The translations under genes and the position numbers were made by a program. Of a stretch of 64,000 nt of DNA, positions 1 to 8,538 are shown in pieces. The notes under the pieces are model-generated. The model did no database searches. It worked only from the letters and a program-made list of their open reading frames with translations, and was not told the DNA's origin. Source of the DNA: Polaromonas sp. CG_9.7 (GTDB lineage: Bacteria; Pseudomonadota; Gammaproteobacteria; Burkholderiales; Burkholderiaceae_C); contig NZ_JADOVG010000011.1 in the NCBI RefSeq assembly GCF_015752205.1, positions 1-64,000 of the forward strand, in the 5' to 3' direction. The stretch's first letter is position 1; each line of letters begins with the position of its first letter.

Positions 1-150
1 GACCTCAAGCAAGAGTTGGGAAAGCGCGTACCGGTGCGCAGCAAAGCCAAATTACGCGATGCTGCCAATGAGCACATGACGTTGCTCGAACGCACGCCTG
101 AGCGAGTTATCGCCTATTTCCAGGATCGGCGTGTTCGCTATGCCGCTTGA
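1..150 (+). CDS. Probable IS630-type transposase, C-terminal end (cut by window start)
   Basis: Frame 1 is open from the first base to a TGA at 148-150 and encodes 49 residues, ending PERVIAYFQDRRVRYAA. The pattern of a basic stretch (RVPVRSKAKLR), a helix, then a V-x-x-[YF]-F-x-x-x-x-x-x-Y-A-A end resembles the C-terminus of IS630-family DDE transposases, which typically finish in a motif like FFRHPxxxYAA. The rest of the gene, including the catalytic residues, lies outside the window, so neither family nor integrity can be confirmed. No inverted repeat could be paired because only one end is visible. Confidence 0.45.
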   Translation, partial: DLKQELGKRVPVRSKAKLRDAANEHMTLLERTPERVIAYFQDRRVRYAA

Positions 151-313
151 TACTTCATCGGGCCGGATCAATAGGTCATTTGTAGGACATGGCGCTAACA
201 TTTTTTAACGTTTACTTTTACAGTCGGATCGCTTACATAATCGCGCCCAGAACGCGTAAAAGTAGCGAATTTTCGTAACTGTCCTGCGCGTCCCTCACCA
301 ACAGGAACAAGAA

Positions 314-2266
314 ATGAAACAACCCACAAGCCAGTACAGCCACCGCACGTGGCTGTCGGCACTGCTGCTGAGTGCCTTGGTGGCCGGATGCGGCGGTGGT
401 GACAGTGGACGCGACCCCATCCTGGGTTCGGGCGCAACGGTCGTCTCGCCGGTGCCCGCCGCTGTAGCTCCTGCAGTCACCGACGTGAATCCTTCGAATG
501 ATTCCACGAGTGTCGCGATCAACCAAACCCTGATCACTGCCACCTTCAGCGAGCCGGTGTCACTGTCAGGCACTGGCGCTTTCACCCTGAGCTGCGCAGC
601 GCCCTGCGTCGCTCCCGCAGGTATCGTGACGTTTGACGCGAGCCAGCAACAAGCTACCCTTGAACTCGCGCCTACCGCCACTCTGGCATCGTCCACGCGT
701 TACACGGCCATGATCAGCGACGCAAAAAGCCTGGCCAGCGGCCTGCGCATGACGACCCCTTATGTATGGCGCTTCACCACAGGCGTTACTGCCGACACGA
801 CGCGGCCCCGCGTTTCCCTGACAGTTCCCGCCACGACTAAACCGGGTCCGTTGACCGGCGTGCCGGCCAATACGGCCATCAGCGCCGCGTTTACCGAAGC
901 CATGGCGCCGGGCAGCCTGAACGCCGCCAGTTTCACCCTGACGTGCGCCGCACCTTGCGTATCGCCTTCAGGAACGGTGAGCTATTCGGGAGCCAGAAAA
1001 ACCGCGTTTTTCAAGCCGTCTGCCGTGCTCACTGTGGGCACCACCTACACCGCCACCGTCACAAGTGCCGCGACCGACTTGGCGCGCAACCAGTTGGGCG
1101 GTAACCAGGCCGCACTGCCAGCGGCCAGCAACCATGTCTGGACCTTCACCGCAACAGCGCCGACAGCGCCCGGAAATGTCTCGGTTCTTTCCACCCGGCC
1201 TGGCTCCAACGCGGCCAACGTGTGCACGAATGCCAGTGTCAACGCAACTTTCAGTGTGCCCTCAGGTTTTGAAATGGATCCGGCCACCGTCAATACTGCT
1301 AGCTTCAACCTGACCGGCCCTGCGCTGACTCCCGTGGCTTCAGCATCCGTGGTGCTGGACGACGCCACCGGCCGCACGGCCACACTGAAGCCTGTGGCGC
1401 TGCTGACTGCCGGCGTGACGTACACCGCTGTGGTCAAGGGCGGTGTAAATGGTGTCAAGGACCTGGCCAATCCGGCCAATCCGATGGCTGCAAATTACCA
1501 GTGGACGTTTACCGCCGTCAATTGCACCCAGCCGCCCGTTCCGTCTGCCATCGTTCTGGGCGCGGCCAGCACCTTTGCCAGTTATGGCGGTACCGCAGGC
1601 ATGACCAACCAAGGCATTGACACGGTCATCAACGGCGACATCGGCACCACCGCAGTATCGACTGGTGTGACAGGCCTGCACGACACCAACGGCAATGTCT
1701 ACACCGTGACGCCGTTGAACGATGGTGCCGTGAATGGCAGCATCTACACTTATCCACCGGCTCCCGGCAATGCCACGACCAAAGCAATTGCCGACGCAGC
1801 CCTGAACGCCGCACAAAATGCCTATAACCAGCTCGTCGCAGTTCCACCCGGCGCTTATGCCGGTGCCGGCGAACTTGGCCTGCTGACGCTGGCTCCCGGC
1901 ACCTACACTTCGGCCACGTCCTACCAGCTGACGCAGGGCGACCTGACGCTTGACGCACAGGGCGACCCGAATGCAGTGTTCATCTTCCAGATGGGCAGTT
2001 CGCTGACGGTCGGCATTGCCGGGCCCACAGGCGCGCGCAGCGTCATTCTGGCCAACGGCGCTCAGGCAAAAAATGTGTTCTGGCAGGTCGGCACCTCGGC
2101 CACCATCAATGGGGCCGGCGGCGGCTTCATGAAGGGCACCATCATTGCCCAGCAAGCCGTGACCTTCTCCACTGCCGGAAATGCCAAGCTCACGGTGCTT
2201 GATGGCCGTGCATTGAGCCTGATCTCCGGCGTGACCATGGTGAATACACATATCAACCTGCCTTGA
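314..2266 (+). CDS. Lipoprotein with Ig-like repeats and a C-terminal DUF3494 ice-binding domain
   Basis: A 650-residue secreted protein. The N-terminus has a basic start, a hydrophobic core and a lipobox (LVAGC, lipidated Cys about residue 26) followed by GGG, so it is probably anchored to a membrane. Residues about 50-400 hold three Ig-like (SbsA/Big_5 type) domains, each with a P-x-N-D/A-x-x-x-V/A-x-x-N-x-x-x-x-A-x-F-S/T-E/V-x-M/V pattern. Residues about 410-650 match the DUF3494 ice-binding family: LGAASTFASYGGTAGMTNQG, an INGDIGTT repeat, LAPGTYTS, NAVFIFQMGSSLTV, AKNVFWQVG and a KGTIIAQQAVTF stretch near the end. DUF3494 proteins fold as a beta-solenoid that binds ice or, in some bacteria, mediates adhesion. 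An AGGA-like ribosome site precedes the ATG. Ice activity is inferred from family only. Confidence 0.88.
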   Translation: MKQPTSQYSHRTWLSALLLSALVAGCGGGDSGRDPILGSGATVVSPVPAAVAPAVTDVNPSNDSTSVAINQTLITATFSEPVSLSGTGAFTLSCAAPCVAPAGIVTFDASQQQATLELAPTATLASSTRYTAMISDAKSLASGLRMTTPYVWRFTTGVTADTTRPRVSLTVPATTKPGPLTGVPANTAISAAFTEAMAPGSLNAASFTLTCAAPCVSPSGTVSYSGARKTAFFKPSAVLTVGTTYTATVTSAATDLARNQLGGNQAALPAASNHVWTFTATAPTAPGNVSVLSTRPGSNAANVCTNASVNATFSVPSGFEMDPATVNTASFNLTGPALTPVASASVVLDDATGRTATLKPVALLTAGVTYTAVVKGGVNGVKDLANPANPMAANYQWTFTAVNCTQPPVPSAIVLGAASTFASYGGTAGMTNQGIDTVINGDIGTTAVSTGVTGLHDTNGNVYTVTPLNDGAVNGSIYTYPPAPGNATTKAIADAALNAAQNAYNQLVAVPPGAYAGAGELGLLTLAPGTYTSATSYQLTQGDLTLDAQGDPNAVFIFQMGSSLTVGIAGPTGARSVILANGAQAKNVFWQVGTSATINGAGGGFMKGTIIAQQAVTFSTAGNAKLTVLDGRALSLISGVTMVNTHINLP

Positions 2267-2386
2267 CCGGTTGGAGGTGCTGAAGACCGGCAAGGCGATG
2301 GTTTCGCCGGCTTCACTCCTCAAGGCGTGCCTGGCATAGCGGTCAAGCGCAAAGACCAATGATTCAAATCCTGTCTGGAGAAAAAC

Positions 2387-3517
2387 ATGAAGTTAATTAA
2401 AGTCACAAGTGTGCTCGGCCTGGCCGCGCTGGCGACACTTGCCTGCCCGGGCGTGATGGCGCAAGGCCAGGATGCGGGCTGGTACGGCGGGGCCAACGTG
2501 GGCCGCTCGGCTGCCACCATCGACGACGAGCGGATCAACCGAGGCCTGTTGGGCAGCGGCTTCAGCGCCAGCACCCTTGTCGATGCCGACCGCTCCACTG
2601 GTTACAAGATTTTTGGCGGCTACCAGCTTAACCGGAACTTTGCGATTGAAGGCGGCTATTTCGACCTTGGGAATTTCGGCTACACCGCCACCACTGTGCC
2701 GGCCGGAACGCTTGATAGCCGCATCAAGCTGCGTGGCCTGAACCTTGACCTGGTTGGCACCGTTCCCCTGAGCGAAAAGTTTTCAGTGTTTGGCCGGGCT
2801 GGGCTGAATTACGCGCAGGCGCGAGATTCCTTCAGCGGCACGGGCGCCGTCCAGGTGGCCAATTCCAACCCGCGCAAGAACGACACCAACTACAAGCTTG
2901 GCTTCGGGCTTCAATATGCCTTGAGCGAGTCGCTTGCCGTGCGTGCCGAGGCCGAGCGTTATCGCATCAACGATGCGATTGGCAACCGGGGCCACATTGA
3001 CCTGGTTTCAGTCGGCCTGATCTACCGCTTTGGCGCAAAGAGCCAGGCACCCGCGCCACGCATGGCCGCCGCCGAGCCGGTCCGGCAAGTTGTGGCCGTA
3101 ACACCTCCGCCACCGCCGCCGCCACCCGTGGCGCAATTTGAAAAGTACACCTTGTCGGCCACCGAACTGTTTGCTTTTGACAGTGCCGAGCTGCGCATGC
3201 CGCAGATGCGGCTTGACGAAATCGCCAGTGCGCTGGGGCGCCATGCCGAGGTCAACGACGTCGTCATCACCGGCTACACCGACCGCATTGGCTCCAGTGC
3301 CTACAACCAGAAGCTGTCCGAGCGTCGCGCTGAGGCCGTCAAGACCTACTTGGCCAGCAAAGGTGTTGGCGCTGCGCGGCTGAAGGCCCAGGGCAAGGGC
3401 GAAGCCGATCCGGTCATGGCTTGCACCGAAAGGCAGCGTCCTGCATTGATCAGGTGCCTGGAGCCTAACCGGCGGGTAGAGGTTGAAAACATCACGATCG
3501 AACGCCGAGTGCAATAG
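2387..3517 (+). CDS. OmpA-family outer membrane protein
   Basis: A 376-residue outer-membrane protein with a Sec signal peptide (cleavage likely after GVMA, residue 25). Residues about 26-220 form an OmpA-type eight-stranded barrel (GWYGGANVG, repeated aromatic/Gly strand ends, YRF closing the barrel). A proline-rich hinge (TPPPPPPPPV, about 239-248) leads to a peptidoglycan-binding OmpA C-terminal domain (FDSAELR, TGYTDRIGSSAYNQKLSERR, NRRVEVE). It should tether the outer membrane to the cell wall. It follows the ice-binding lipoprotein by 120 bases and is closed by a strong terminator, so the two may be co-transcribed, though a separate promoter is possible. Confidence 0.9.
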   Translation: MKLIKVTSVLGLAALATLACPGVMAQGQDAGWYGGANVGRSAATIDDERINRGLLGSGFSASTLVDADRSTGYKIFGGYQLNRNFAIEGGYFDLGNFGYTATTVPAGTLDSRIKLRGLNLDLVGTVPLSEKFSVFGRAGLNYAQARDSFSGTGAVQVANSNPRKNDTNYKLGFGLQYALSESLAVRAEAERYRINDAIGNRGHIDLVSVGLIYRFGAKSQAPAPRMAAAEPVRQVVAVTPPPPPPPPVAQFEKYTLSATELFAFDSAELRMPQMRLDEIASALGRHAEVNDVVITGYTDRIGSSAYNQKLSERRAEAVKTYLASKGVGAARLKAQGKGEADPVMACTERQRPALIRCLEPNRRVEVENITIERRVQ

Positions 3518-3557
3518 CCCGGCCGGGAAACCCCCCGGACAGTACCCGGAAAATGAC

Positions 3558-3584
3558 AAAAAAGGCGCTTTCTGCGCCTTTTTT
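3558..3584 (+). terminator. Rho-independent terminator after the OmpA-type gene
   Basis: A-tract plus GGCGC, a five-base loop, GCGCC and a run of six T. It lies 41 bases after the stop codon. The flanking A and T tracts make it potentially bidirectional. Confidence 0.85.
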
Positions 3585-3762
3585 CATGGCTGTTCTCAAA
3601 AACCTTAAGCTGAAACTGTTCGTTCCTCCTGACAACGATTCGAGGGAAAATCCTACAGTTGTGTCATTCATTTTTAAAAAAATATAGTTGTGGCGAAAAG
3701 TGTGCAGCAAAGCATCTGCAAACATCGGCCGCGCACCGGTGAATTGCCACGCCACATCCGTA

Positions 3763-3825
3763 AAGCCAGCGCCGGTGCGGATTTTTCAAGTTGTGAACAT
3801 TGTTATCCACAGCGTGGCGCACAGA
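3763..3825 (+). repeat. 63-bp element with DnaA-box-like core, copy 1
   Basis: Shares its full 63-base length without gaps with 3978-4040 and 4876-4938. The core at 3803-3811 is TTATCCACA, identical to the classic DnaA R1/R4 box, preceded by TTGTGAACATTG and followed by a second CACAG half-site 11-12 bases on. The TGTG...CACA arrangement (3792-3811) is also an imperfect inverted repeat. Confidence 0.75.
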
Positions 3826-3977
3826 ATGCATGGCCAATTTGCAGCCAGCGACGGGCCAAAACACCCAACAGCGGGACTGTTTGCGAGGGACTTGAAAAAC
3901 AGGTTTTCATTGGCAAACAAGGCATTTTTGTCCTTCATGCGGTAATAGCCCTGGTGCTTTGAAAGGCACCGCCCGGC

Positions 3978-4040
3978 AAGCCAGTGCTGGCGCGGCTTCC
4001 GGGGTTTTTGAACAATGTTATGCACAGGGTGGTCCACAGT
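3978..4040 (+). repeat. 63-bp element with DnaA-box-like core, copy 2
   Basis: Aligns gap-free with copies 1 and 3. The core is TTATGCACA at 4018-4026, which fits the DnaA consensus TTWTNCACA. The second half-site is GTCCACAG. This is the most diverged of the three copies in the upstream arm. Confidence 0.7.
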
Positions 4041-4221
4041 AATTGGGGGTAATTCATACGGTTGATAAGGCAAGTTTTTGCGGTCACGGTTGTGCGCTGA
4101 GGTGTTCGATACCAAGCGTCTGTGCGTACTGGCGGGCATGGCTGGTTTTTTTTGCTGAACACACCATAAAAAGGACAAAGGCTTAACCTCGCAGCCTTGA
4201 TCAAGAATTTCAGGTGCAGTC

Positions 4222-4602
4222 ATGAACTGGTTTAAAAAAATTCCGCATCACAACCGCGCCGCCAGTGGTCTAGAATGGCGGCTGTGGCGCAGGCTGCCGC
4301 TGATTGCCCTGGCGGGCACGGCGCTGCCTTTGGTGTGCCTTGTGGCGGTGCACCTGATGGACGAACCGGTTCCTGATGCCGCTGAGGCGCGCTGGATTCA
4401 AATGATGGATTACGTGGTCGGCGGTGTGATCATTTTCCACTGGTCCATGGTCCTGACCGTCGGCATTGGCTGCATCATCGTGATGGTGATGAAGGGCCCC
4501 GGCTATGTGGCCGATGGCTACCGGGTGTCGCACAGCGACCAGCCGCGCACCGCGCGCGAAACCGACGAAGAGGTATCGGCTTACCGCCTGCCCGATGCCT
4601 GA
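4222..4602 (+). CDS. Small membrane protein of unknown function, two transmembrane segments
   Basis: A 126-residue protein with a basic N-terminus (WRLWRRLP), a first hydrophobic segment at about residues 26-45 (LIALAGTALPLVCLVAVHLM) and a second at about 66-90 (VVGGVIIFHWSMVLTVGIGCIIVMVM), then an acidic, hydrophilic tail. His and Met residues in the second helix and the short periplasmic-type loop are the only distinctive traits; I do not recognise a family. The ATG is preceded by a weak GGTG ribosome site. It stands alone between DnaA-box elements, with long non-coding DNA on both sides, so context gives no functional hint. Confidence 0.7.
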   Translation: MNWFKKIPHHNRAASGLEWRLWRRLPLIALAGTALPLVCLVAVHLMDEPVPDAAEARWIQMMDYVVGGVIIFHWSMVLTVGIGCIIVMVMKGPGYVADGYRVSHSDQPRTARETDEEVSAYRLPDA

Positions 4603-4768
4603 ATAAGGCTTTTTCCACCGCTGGTGTCTTGTGGCGCCGGTAAAGCGATACCTGAACAGCATCATGTCAAATGCATCTGCTGCGTGATTTCCATGCCGGT
4701 GCGTCCAACCCGATCCCGGCTCAGGACCCAGCCAGCATGCCCCAAGTGCAAACAGCACCAATATTGTC

Positions 4769-4820
4769 AAAATTGATAGCTGCTAATGCCCTGCTGGAAA
4801 GCGCTACATGTAGTTTTTAC
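4769..4820. repeat. AT-rich interspersed repeat (AGCTATT/AATAGCT family), copy
   Basis: AAATTGATAGCTGCTAATGC followed by a GCGCTACA...GTAG portion. The same building blocks recur at about ten places in the window, mostly just after stop codons. Confidence 0.5.
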
Positions 4821-4875
4821 TAACATTCAGGTAGATCATCAGTTTGGACTGGTCAATTTTCGGGCACCACTCTGC

Positions 4876-4938
4876 AGGCCAATGGCAGCGCGGCTTTCGA
4901 GGCTTGTGAACATTGTTATCCACAGCTTCGCCCACAGA
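4876..4938 (+). repeat. 63-bp element with DnaA-box-like core, copy 3
   Basis: Aligns gap-free with the copies at 3763 and 3978. The core TTATCCACA is at 4916-4924, preceded by the same TTGTGAACATTG as copy 1 and followed by CCCACAGA. It lies 233 bases upstream of the DHH phosphoesterase start. Confidence 0.75.
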
Positions 4939-5171
4939 AAGGGAGGACAAGTTTGCGCCATACGTTGTCAAGCCTCTGGAGTTGTCGCGTGACCTGCTTT
5001 TAAACAGCCGGGTGGCATTGAGCGCAGTGGACGTTCATGGCGAATAAAAACGATGCGCCCCTGACTCCTGTCTTGCTGATCAATTCTGGTTCAGGTTTCC
5101 CCGCCCGGAATGACAGGGCTTGTCCTTGCCGCAAGGGGCAAGGCGCATCGCAAGGCGACAATTCACGCATC

Positions 5172-6149
5172 ATGAAAACCATTCTTCCCCTGCAACTCCT
5201 CGTGGCGCCTGACCTGAATGACCCGCAGCCGCTCATCATTTACCATGGCCGAAAATGTCCTGACGGCTTCGGCTCGGCTTTGGCCGCCTGGTTTTTTTAT
5301 GCTGGAAAAGCCGAATTCCTGCCGCTTGACCATGGCGACATCAAGTCGGTCGATGATCTGCCCGCGCTGGCAGGCCGCGCCGTCTATATCCTCGACTTCT
5401 CGTTTTCGGCCGACATCCTGCACGGTATCGAGGAACGTGCTTCAAAGCTGGTCATGCTCGACCACCACAAGAGCGCCGCTGAAAAGCTGACCGGCTTTGC
5501 CTGCCGCTGCGGCGTGGTGCATTTCGACATGGACAAGTCCGGCGCCCGGCTGGCCTGGGAGTTTTTTCATCCCGACAAGCCGGTACCTGATCTGGTGCGC
5601 TTTATTGAAGACCGTGACATCTGGGTCTGGCAGTACCCCGAAAGCGCCGGCTTTCTGGCCGCGCTCGACATGGAGCCGCTCGACTTTGCCCGCTGGGCCG
5701 AGATTGCGAATTTCAGCCCCGAGCAGACCGCCCATTTCATGGCGCGCGGCCAGGCCATGGACGAGAAATTCAAAAAACTCGTCGCGGACATGGCCGACTC
5801 TGCCCAGCCTGTCGTTTTTAATGGGCACAGCGGCTTGATGATCAACGTGCCGGGCGTGTTCCACAGCCTGATCGGCAACATGCTGTCTGAAAAAAGCGGC
5901 ACCTTCGCCATGATGTGGAATGTCGGCAAGAGCGGCGGTGTGAAAGTCGGCCTGCGTTCTCAACGCAGCTTTGACTGCATTCCACTGGCTGAAAGCATGG
6001 GCGGCGGCGGGCATGCACAGGCTTGCGGCTTCAAGATGGGCATTGATCGCCTGCCCGAGTTGCTGAGCGGCGTGTTCAATGCCAGTGCCACTCCTTTGGC
6101 CCCGCAGGAAGCGCTTGGTGCGCCTCTTGACAGCGTTTTGCCCAAGTAG
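5172..6149 (+). CDS. DHH/DHHA1-family phosphoesterase
   Basis: Starting at the ATG at 5172 the protein has 325 residues. Motifs of the DHH superfamily are in order: HGRKCPDGFGSALAAW (metal-binding H...D near the N-terminus), an ILDFSF strand, the namesake LDHHKSA, a FIEDRDIWVW region, and the C-terminal DHHA1 substrate-binding GGGGHAQACGF. Such enzymes hydrolyse phosphodiester bonds in small oligonucleotides, cyclic dinucleotides or related substrates using two Mn ions. This variant with HGRKCPDG is seen in proteins annotated only as DHH phosphoesterases, so the substrate is unknown. An earlier ATG at 5037 is in frame, but its extension looks non-coding. Confidence 0.85.
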   Translation: MKTILPLQLLVAPDLNDPQPLIIYHGRKCPDGFGSALAAWFFYAGKAEFLPLDHGDIKSVDDLPALAGRAVYILDFSFSADILHGIEERASKLVMLDHHKSAAEKLTGFACRCGVVHFDMDKSGARLAWEFFHPDKPVPDLVRFIEDRDIWVWQYPESAGFLAALDMEPLDFARWAEIANFSPEQTAHFMARGQAMDEKFKKLVADMADSAQPVVFNGHSGLMINVPGVFHSLIGNMLSEKSGTFAMMWNVGKSGGVKVGLRSQRSFDCIPLAESMGGGGHAQACGFKMGIDRLPELLSGVFNASATPLAPQEALGAPLDSVLPK

Positions 6150-6212
6150 TTGAAGGGCGAAAGGGGGAGGGCGGAGGGGAGGGGTTTTTTAGATGATCTG
6201 GTCAGCACGCTG

Positions 6213-7496
6213 TCACAACTGGGATTCCAGCAGCAAGGCCAGCCGCTCCATGAATTTTTCCTTCAGCGGCCGGGCAGCCCATAGGTCGTACGTCACCTGG
6301 CGGGAATTTTTCAGGTCGTCCTCGAAAATACGCGTCTGGCGCTCTGCAAAAGCCGTGTCGTAAATGTTCAGGTTGGCTTCGTCGTTCAGGCGAAACGACC
6401 GGTTGTCAAAATTGGTTGAACCCACCGACACCAGCAGCTTGTCCACGATCATCACCTTGCAGTGGTACATGCTGGGAATGTATTCATGGATCTCGGCGCC
6501 GGCCTTGAGCAGCGGCCCCCAAGTGCCGCGAGAGGCTGCACGCACCGTTTCGGTGTCGATGATTTCTCCAGGCGTGATGACGCGGATTTTCACGCCGCGC
6601 TTGAGCGCATCGACCAATGCCTGGGTGGTGAGGTCGTCGGGGACAAAGTAAGCGCTGGACAGGTCAATTGCATCCTTTGCGGCAGTGATGGACAACTGGT
6701 ACATCAGCTGCATGCTTTCGCTGCCGCCCGAAGGCGAGCTTGAAAAAACCTGGGCGTCGCTGTTGCCCAGGGCTTGCAGCGCCGGAAAGTAATTCTCGCC
6801 GTGCATGACCTGGCCGGTGACCTTGAGCCAGTTCTCCATGAACACCGCTTGCATCTGGGCAACCGCCGGGCCTTCGATGCGGAAATGGGAGTCGCGCCAG
6901 TGGTCGGCATCCTGGCCGTTGCCGGTCCATTTGGGGGCAATGCCGACGCCGCCAGTGAATCCGGTCTTGCCATCGACCACCAGCAGCTTGCGGTGGGTTC
7001 GGTTGTTGAGCCGGTGCAGGCTGTACCAGGTCGGCTTGTGAAACTTCTCGATCTGCACGCCCGCGTTGCGCATTTCGTCCAGAAAGCTGTCGTCGATCTT
7101 GGCGCTGCCGACCCAGTCCAGCAGCACATTCACTTTGACCCCCGCCTTGGCACGCTCGGACAGCGCACTGGCAAACTCGCGGCCAATGTCGCCTGACCAG
7201 TAGATATAGGTTTCAAAGGTGATGGTCTGCTGCGCGCTGCGGATCGCCGACAGCATGGCCGGGAAAATCTGATCTCCATTGATCAGCTCCTGCACCTGGT
7301 TGCCGCCGACAAGTGGCGGACCCAGCAGCGAGCCGATGGCGCGTCGAAACTGCGGATCGTGGGTTGAATACAGGCGTGGCAATTCCTGACTGACGTCTTT
7401 TTCACCGCTGCTGAAGTTGATCACCGCCAGCAGGCTGATCAGGGTCAGAAAAAACGTGGCAGCAACGGCCAGCGCAAGGCGTTTTTTTTTAATCAT
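6213..7496 (-). CDS. Phospholipase D-type cardiolipin synthase
   Basis: A 427-residue protein with one N-terminal hydrophobic segment (LALAVAATFFLTLISLLAVI) and two HKD motifs: HRKLLVVDGKTGFTGG (about residue 167) and HCKVMIVDKLLVSVGSTNF (about 346), each with the H-x-K-x4-D catalytic set. The arrangement fits bacterial cardiolipin synthases of the ClsA/ClsB type, which join phosphatidyl groups at the inner membrane. It has a single transmembrane segment rather than the usual two of ClsA, so it is probably ClsB/ClsC-like. The start codon is followed within two codons by nine consecutive A residues on the coding strand. It is convergent with the DHH gene. Confidence 0.85.
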   Translation of the reverse strand: MIKKKRLALAVAATFFLTLISLLAVINFSSGEKDVSQELPRLYSTHDPQFRRAIGSLLGPPLVGGNQVQELINGDQIFPAMLSAIRSAQQTITFETYIYWSGDIGREFASALSERAKAGVKVNVLLDWVGSAKIDDSFLDEMRNAGVQIEKFHKPTWYSLHRLNNRTHRKLLVVDGKTGFTGGVGIAPKWTGNGQDADHWRDSHFRIEGPAVAQMQAVFMENWLKVTGQVMHGENYFPALQALGNSDAQVFSSSPSGGSESMQLMYQLSITAAKDAIDLSSAYFVPDDLTTQALVDALKRGVKIRVITPGEIIDTETVRAASRGTWGPLLKAGAEIHEYIPSMYHCKVMIVDKLLVSVGSTNFDNRSFRLNDEANLNIYDTAFAERQTRIFEDDLKNSRQVTYDLWAARPLKEKFMERLALLLESQL

Positions 7497-7653
7497 CGTG
7501 AATTGGCAGGGTTTTAATGGAAGAAGAGTGGCCTTAATGCCGTCTGAACAGGTTCAAGCTCAAGCATTATTCGACAGGCGGGCGATTTTGTCGAAAGCCG
7601 ATTCCCTACAGGTCGGTAGTCCGGCAGCCTGATCGCCGGGCGACAATAGCGCC

Positions 7654-8418
7654 ATGGCAAAAACACACATGCAATTGCAGGAAATTCTTTTTTCACAGGG
7701 GTTTGGCACGCGGCGCGTCTGCGCGGGGCTGGTTCAACAGGAATTTGTGACGGTAGCGGGCGTTCCTGTTGATGATCCAGCTATGGATTTCGTAGCTGAC
7801 AGCCTCCAGTTCACGGTGCAGGGCGTGGCGTGGGAATACCACGAAAAAGCCTACCTGATGCTGCACAAGCCGGCGGGCTACGAATGCTCGCAAAAGCCGA
7901 GCACTTATCCGAGCATCTACACGCTGCTGCCCGCGCCGATCCGCCAGCGCGGCGGCGGTGCGGCAGCGGGCGTGCAGGCGGTCGGGCGGCTCGACCAGGA
8001 CACCAGCGGGCTGCTGCTGCTGTCGGACGACGGCAAATTCATTCACCGCATGAGTTCGCCCAAACACCATGTGCCCAAGGTCTACCAGGTCAGGGCCAAG
8101 CACCCGGTGGACGCGCAGCAGGTCGGCAAGCTGCTGGCCGGCGTGGTGCTGGACGACGACCCCAAGCCGGTTCGGGCGGCTGCCTGCGAGCAGACCGGCG
8201 AATCGCAGCTGAGCCTGACGCTGACCGAAGGAAAATACCACCAGGTCAAGCGCATGATTGCTGCTGTGGGCAACCGGGTGGAAGAGGTGGGCGGCCTTCA
8301 CCGTTCCTGCATCGGCTCGCTGGCGCTGCCCCCAGACCTCAAGCCCGGTGAATGGCGCTGGCTGACAGCGCACGACCTGGCCAGCATTGCCGGCATCGCT
8401 GCCAAGCCGCCGGCCTGA
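7654..8418 (+). CDS. rsuA: 16S rRNA pseudouridine-516 synthase RsuA
   Basis: A 254-residue protein with an N-terminal S4-like RNA-binding stretch (LQEILFSQGFGTRRVC...FVTVAGVPV) and a pseudouridine synthase domain. The catalytic motif is GRLDQDTSGLLLLSDDGKF (about residues 109-127), with the universal Asp in RLDxxTSG. YLMLHKPAGYECS and LTEGKYHQVKRM are further RsuA/RluB-family blocks. It should isomerise U516 of 16S rRNA. RsuA is favoured over RluB/E/F by the H-R/S-MSSPKHHVPK segment and overall length, but substrate assignment rests on family resemblance. Confidence 0.85.
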   Translation: MAKTHMQLQEILFSQGFGTRRVCAGLVQQEFVTVAGVPVDDPAMDFVADSLQFTVQGVAWEYHEKAYLMLHKPAGYECSQKPSTYPSIYTLLPAPIRQRGGGAAAGVQAVGRLDQDTSGLLLLSDDGKFIHRMSSPKHHVPKVYQVRAKHPVDAQQVGKLLAGVVLDDDPKPVRAAACEQTGESQLSLTLTEGKYHQVKRMIAAVGNRVEEVGGLHRSCIGSLALPPDLKPGEWRWLTAHDLASIAGIAAKPPA

Positions 8419-8538
8419 CGTTTCGTCACCCATAGTCGCAAGGGCTTGCGTGGCTCGCAAGGCTTTCAATTCACCTTGGCAAGAGCTGTTTATTGCCGGC
8501 CGCTACACTACCGGACTGATCTTGGAAAGAACCGTTCT

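Larger units (their letters stand above)
3585..4221. other. 637-bp gene-free region holding two DnaA-box elements
   Basis: No convincing coding frame: the open frames here are short, lack ribosome sites and do not resemble known proteins. The region carries two of the three 63-bp elements described separately (3763-3825, 3978-4040). The last 200 bases before 4222 are AT-richer and probably include the promoter of the small membrane-protein gene. Confidence 0.6.
4603..5171. other. 569-bp gene-free region with one AT-rich repeat and the third DnaA-box element
   Basis: An open frame runs into the following gene from 5037, but its first 45 residues look like translated intergenic DNA (Cys/Pro/Arg-rich, no homology) and the conserved part begins after 5172. 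Apart from the two repeats listed separately I see no gene here. Confidence 0.55.

Noticed and set aside
1340..2359. 339-residue open frame on the minus strand
   Set aside because: Antisense to the ice-binding domain; no recognisable motif or ribosome site.
3763..4938. Chromosomal or plasmid replication origin
   Set aside because: DnaA boxes are present, but there is no AT-rich unwinding element next to them, no initiator gene and none of the dnaA-dnaN or rpmH neighbours. Kept as a DnaA-binding candidate only.
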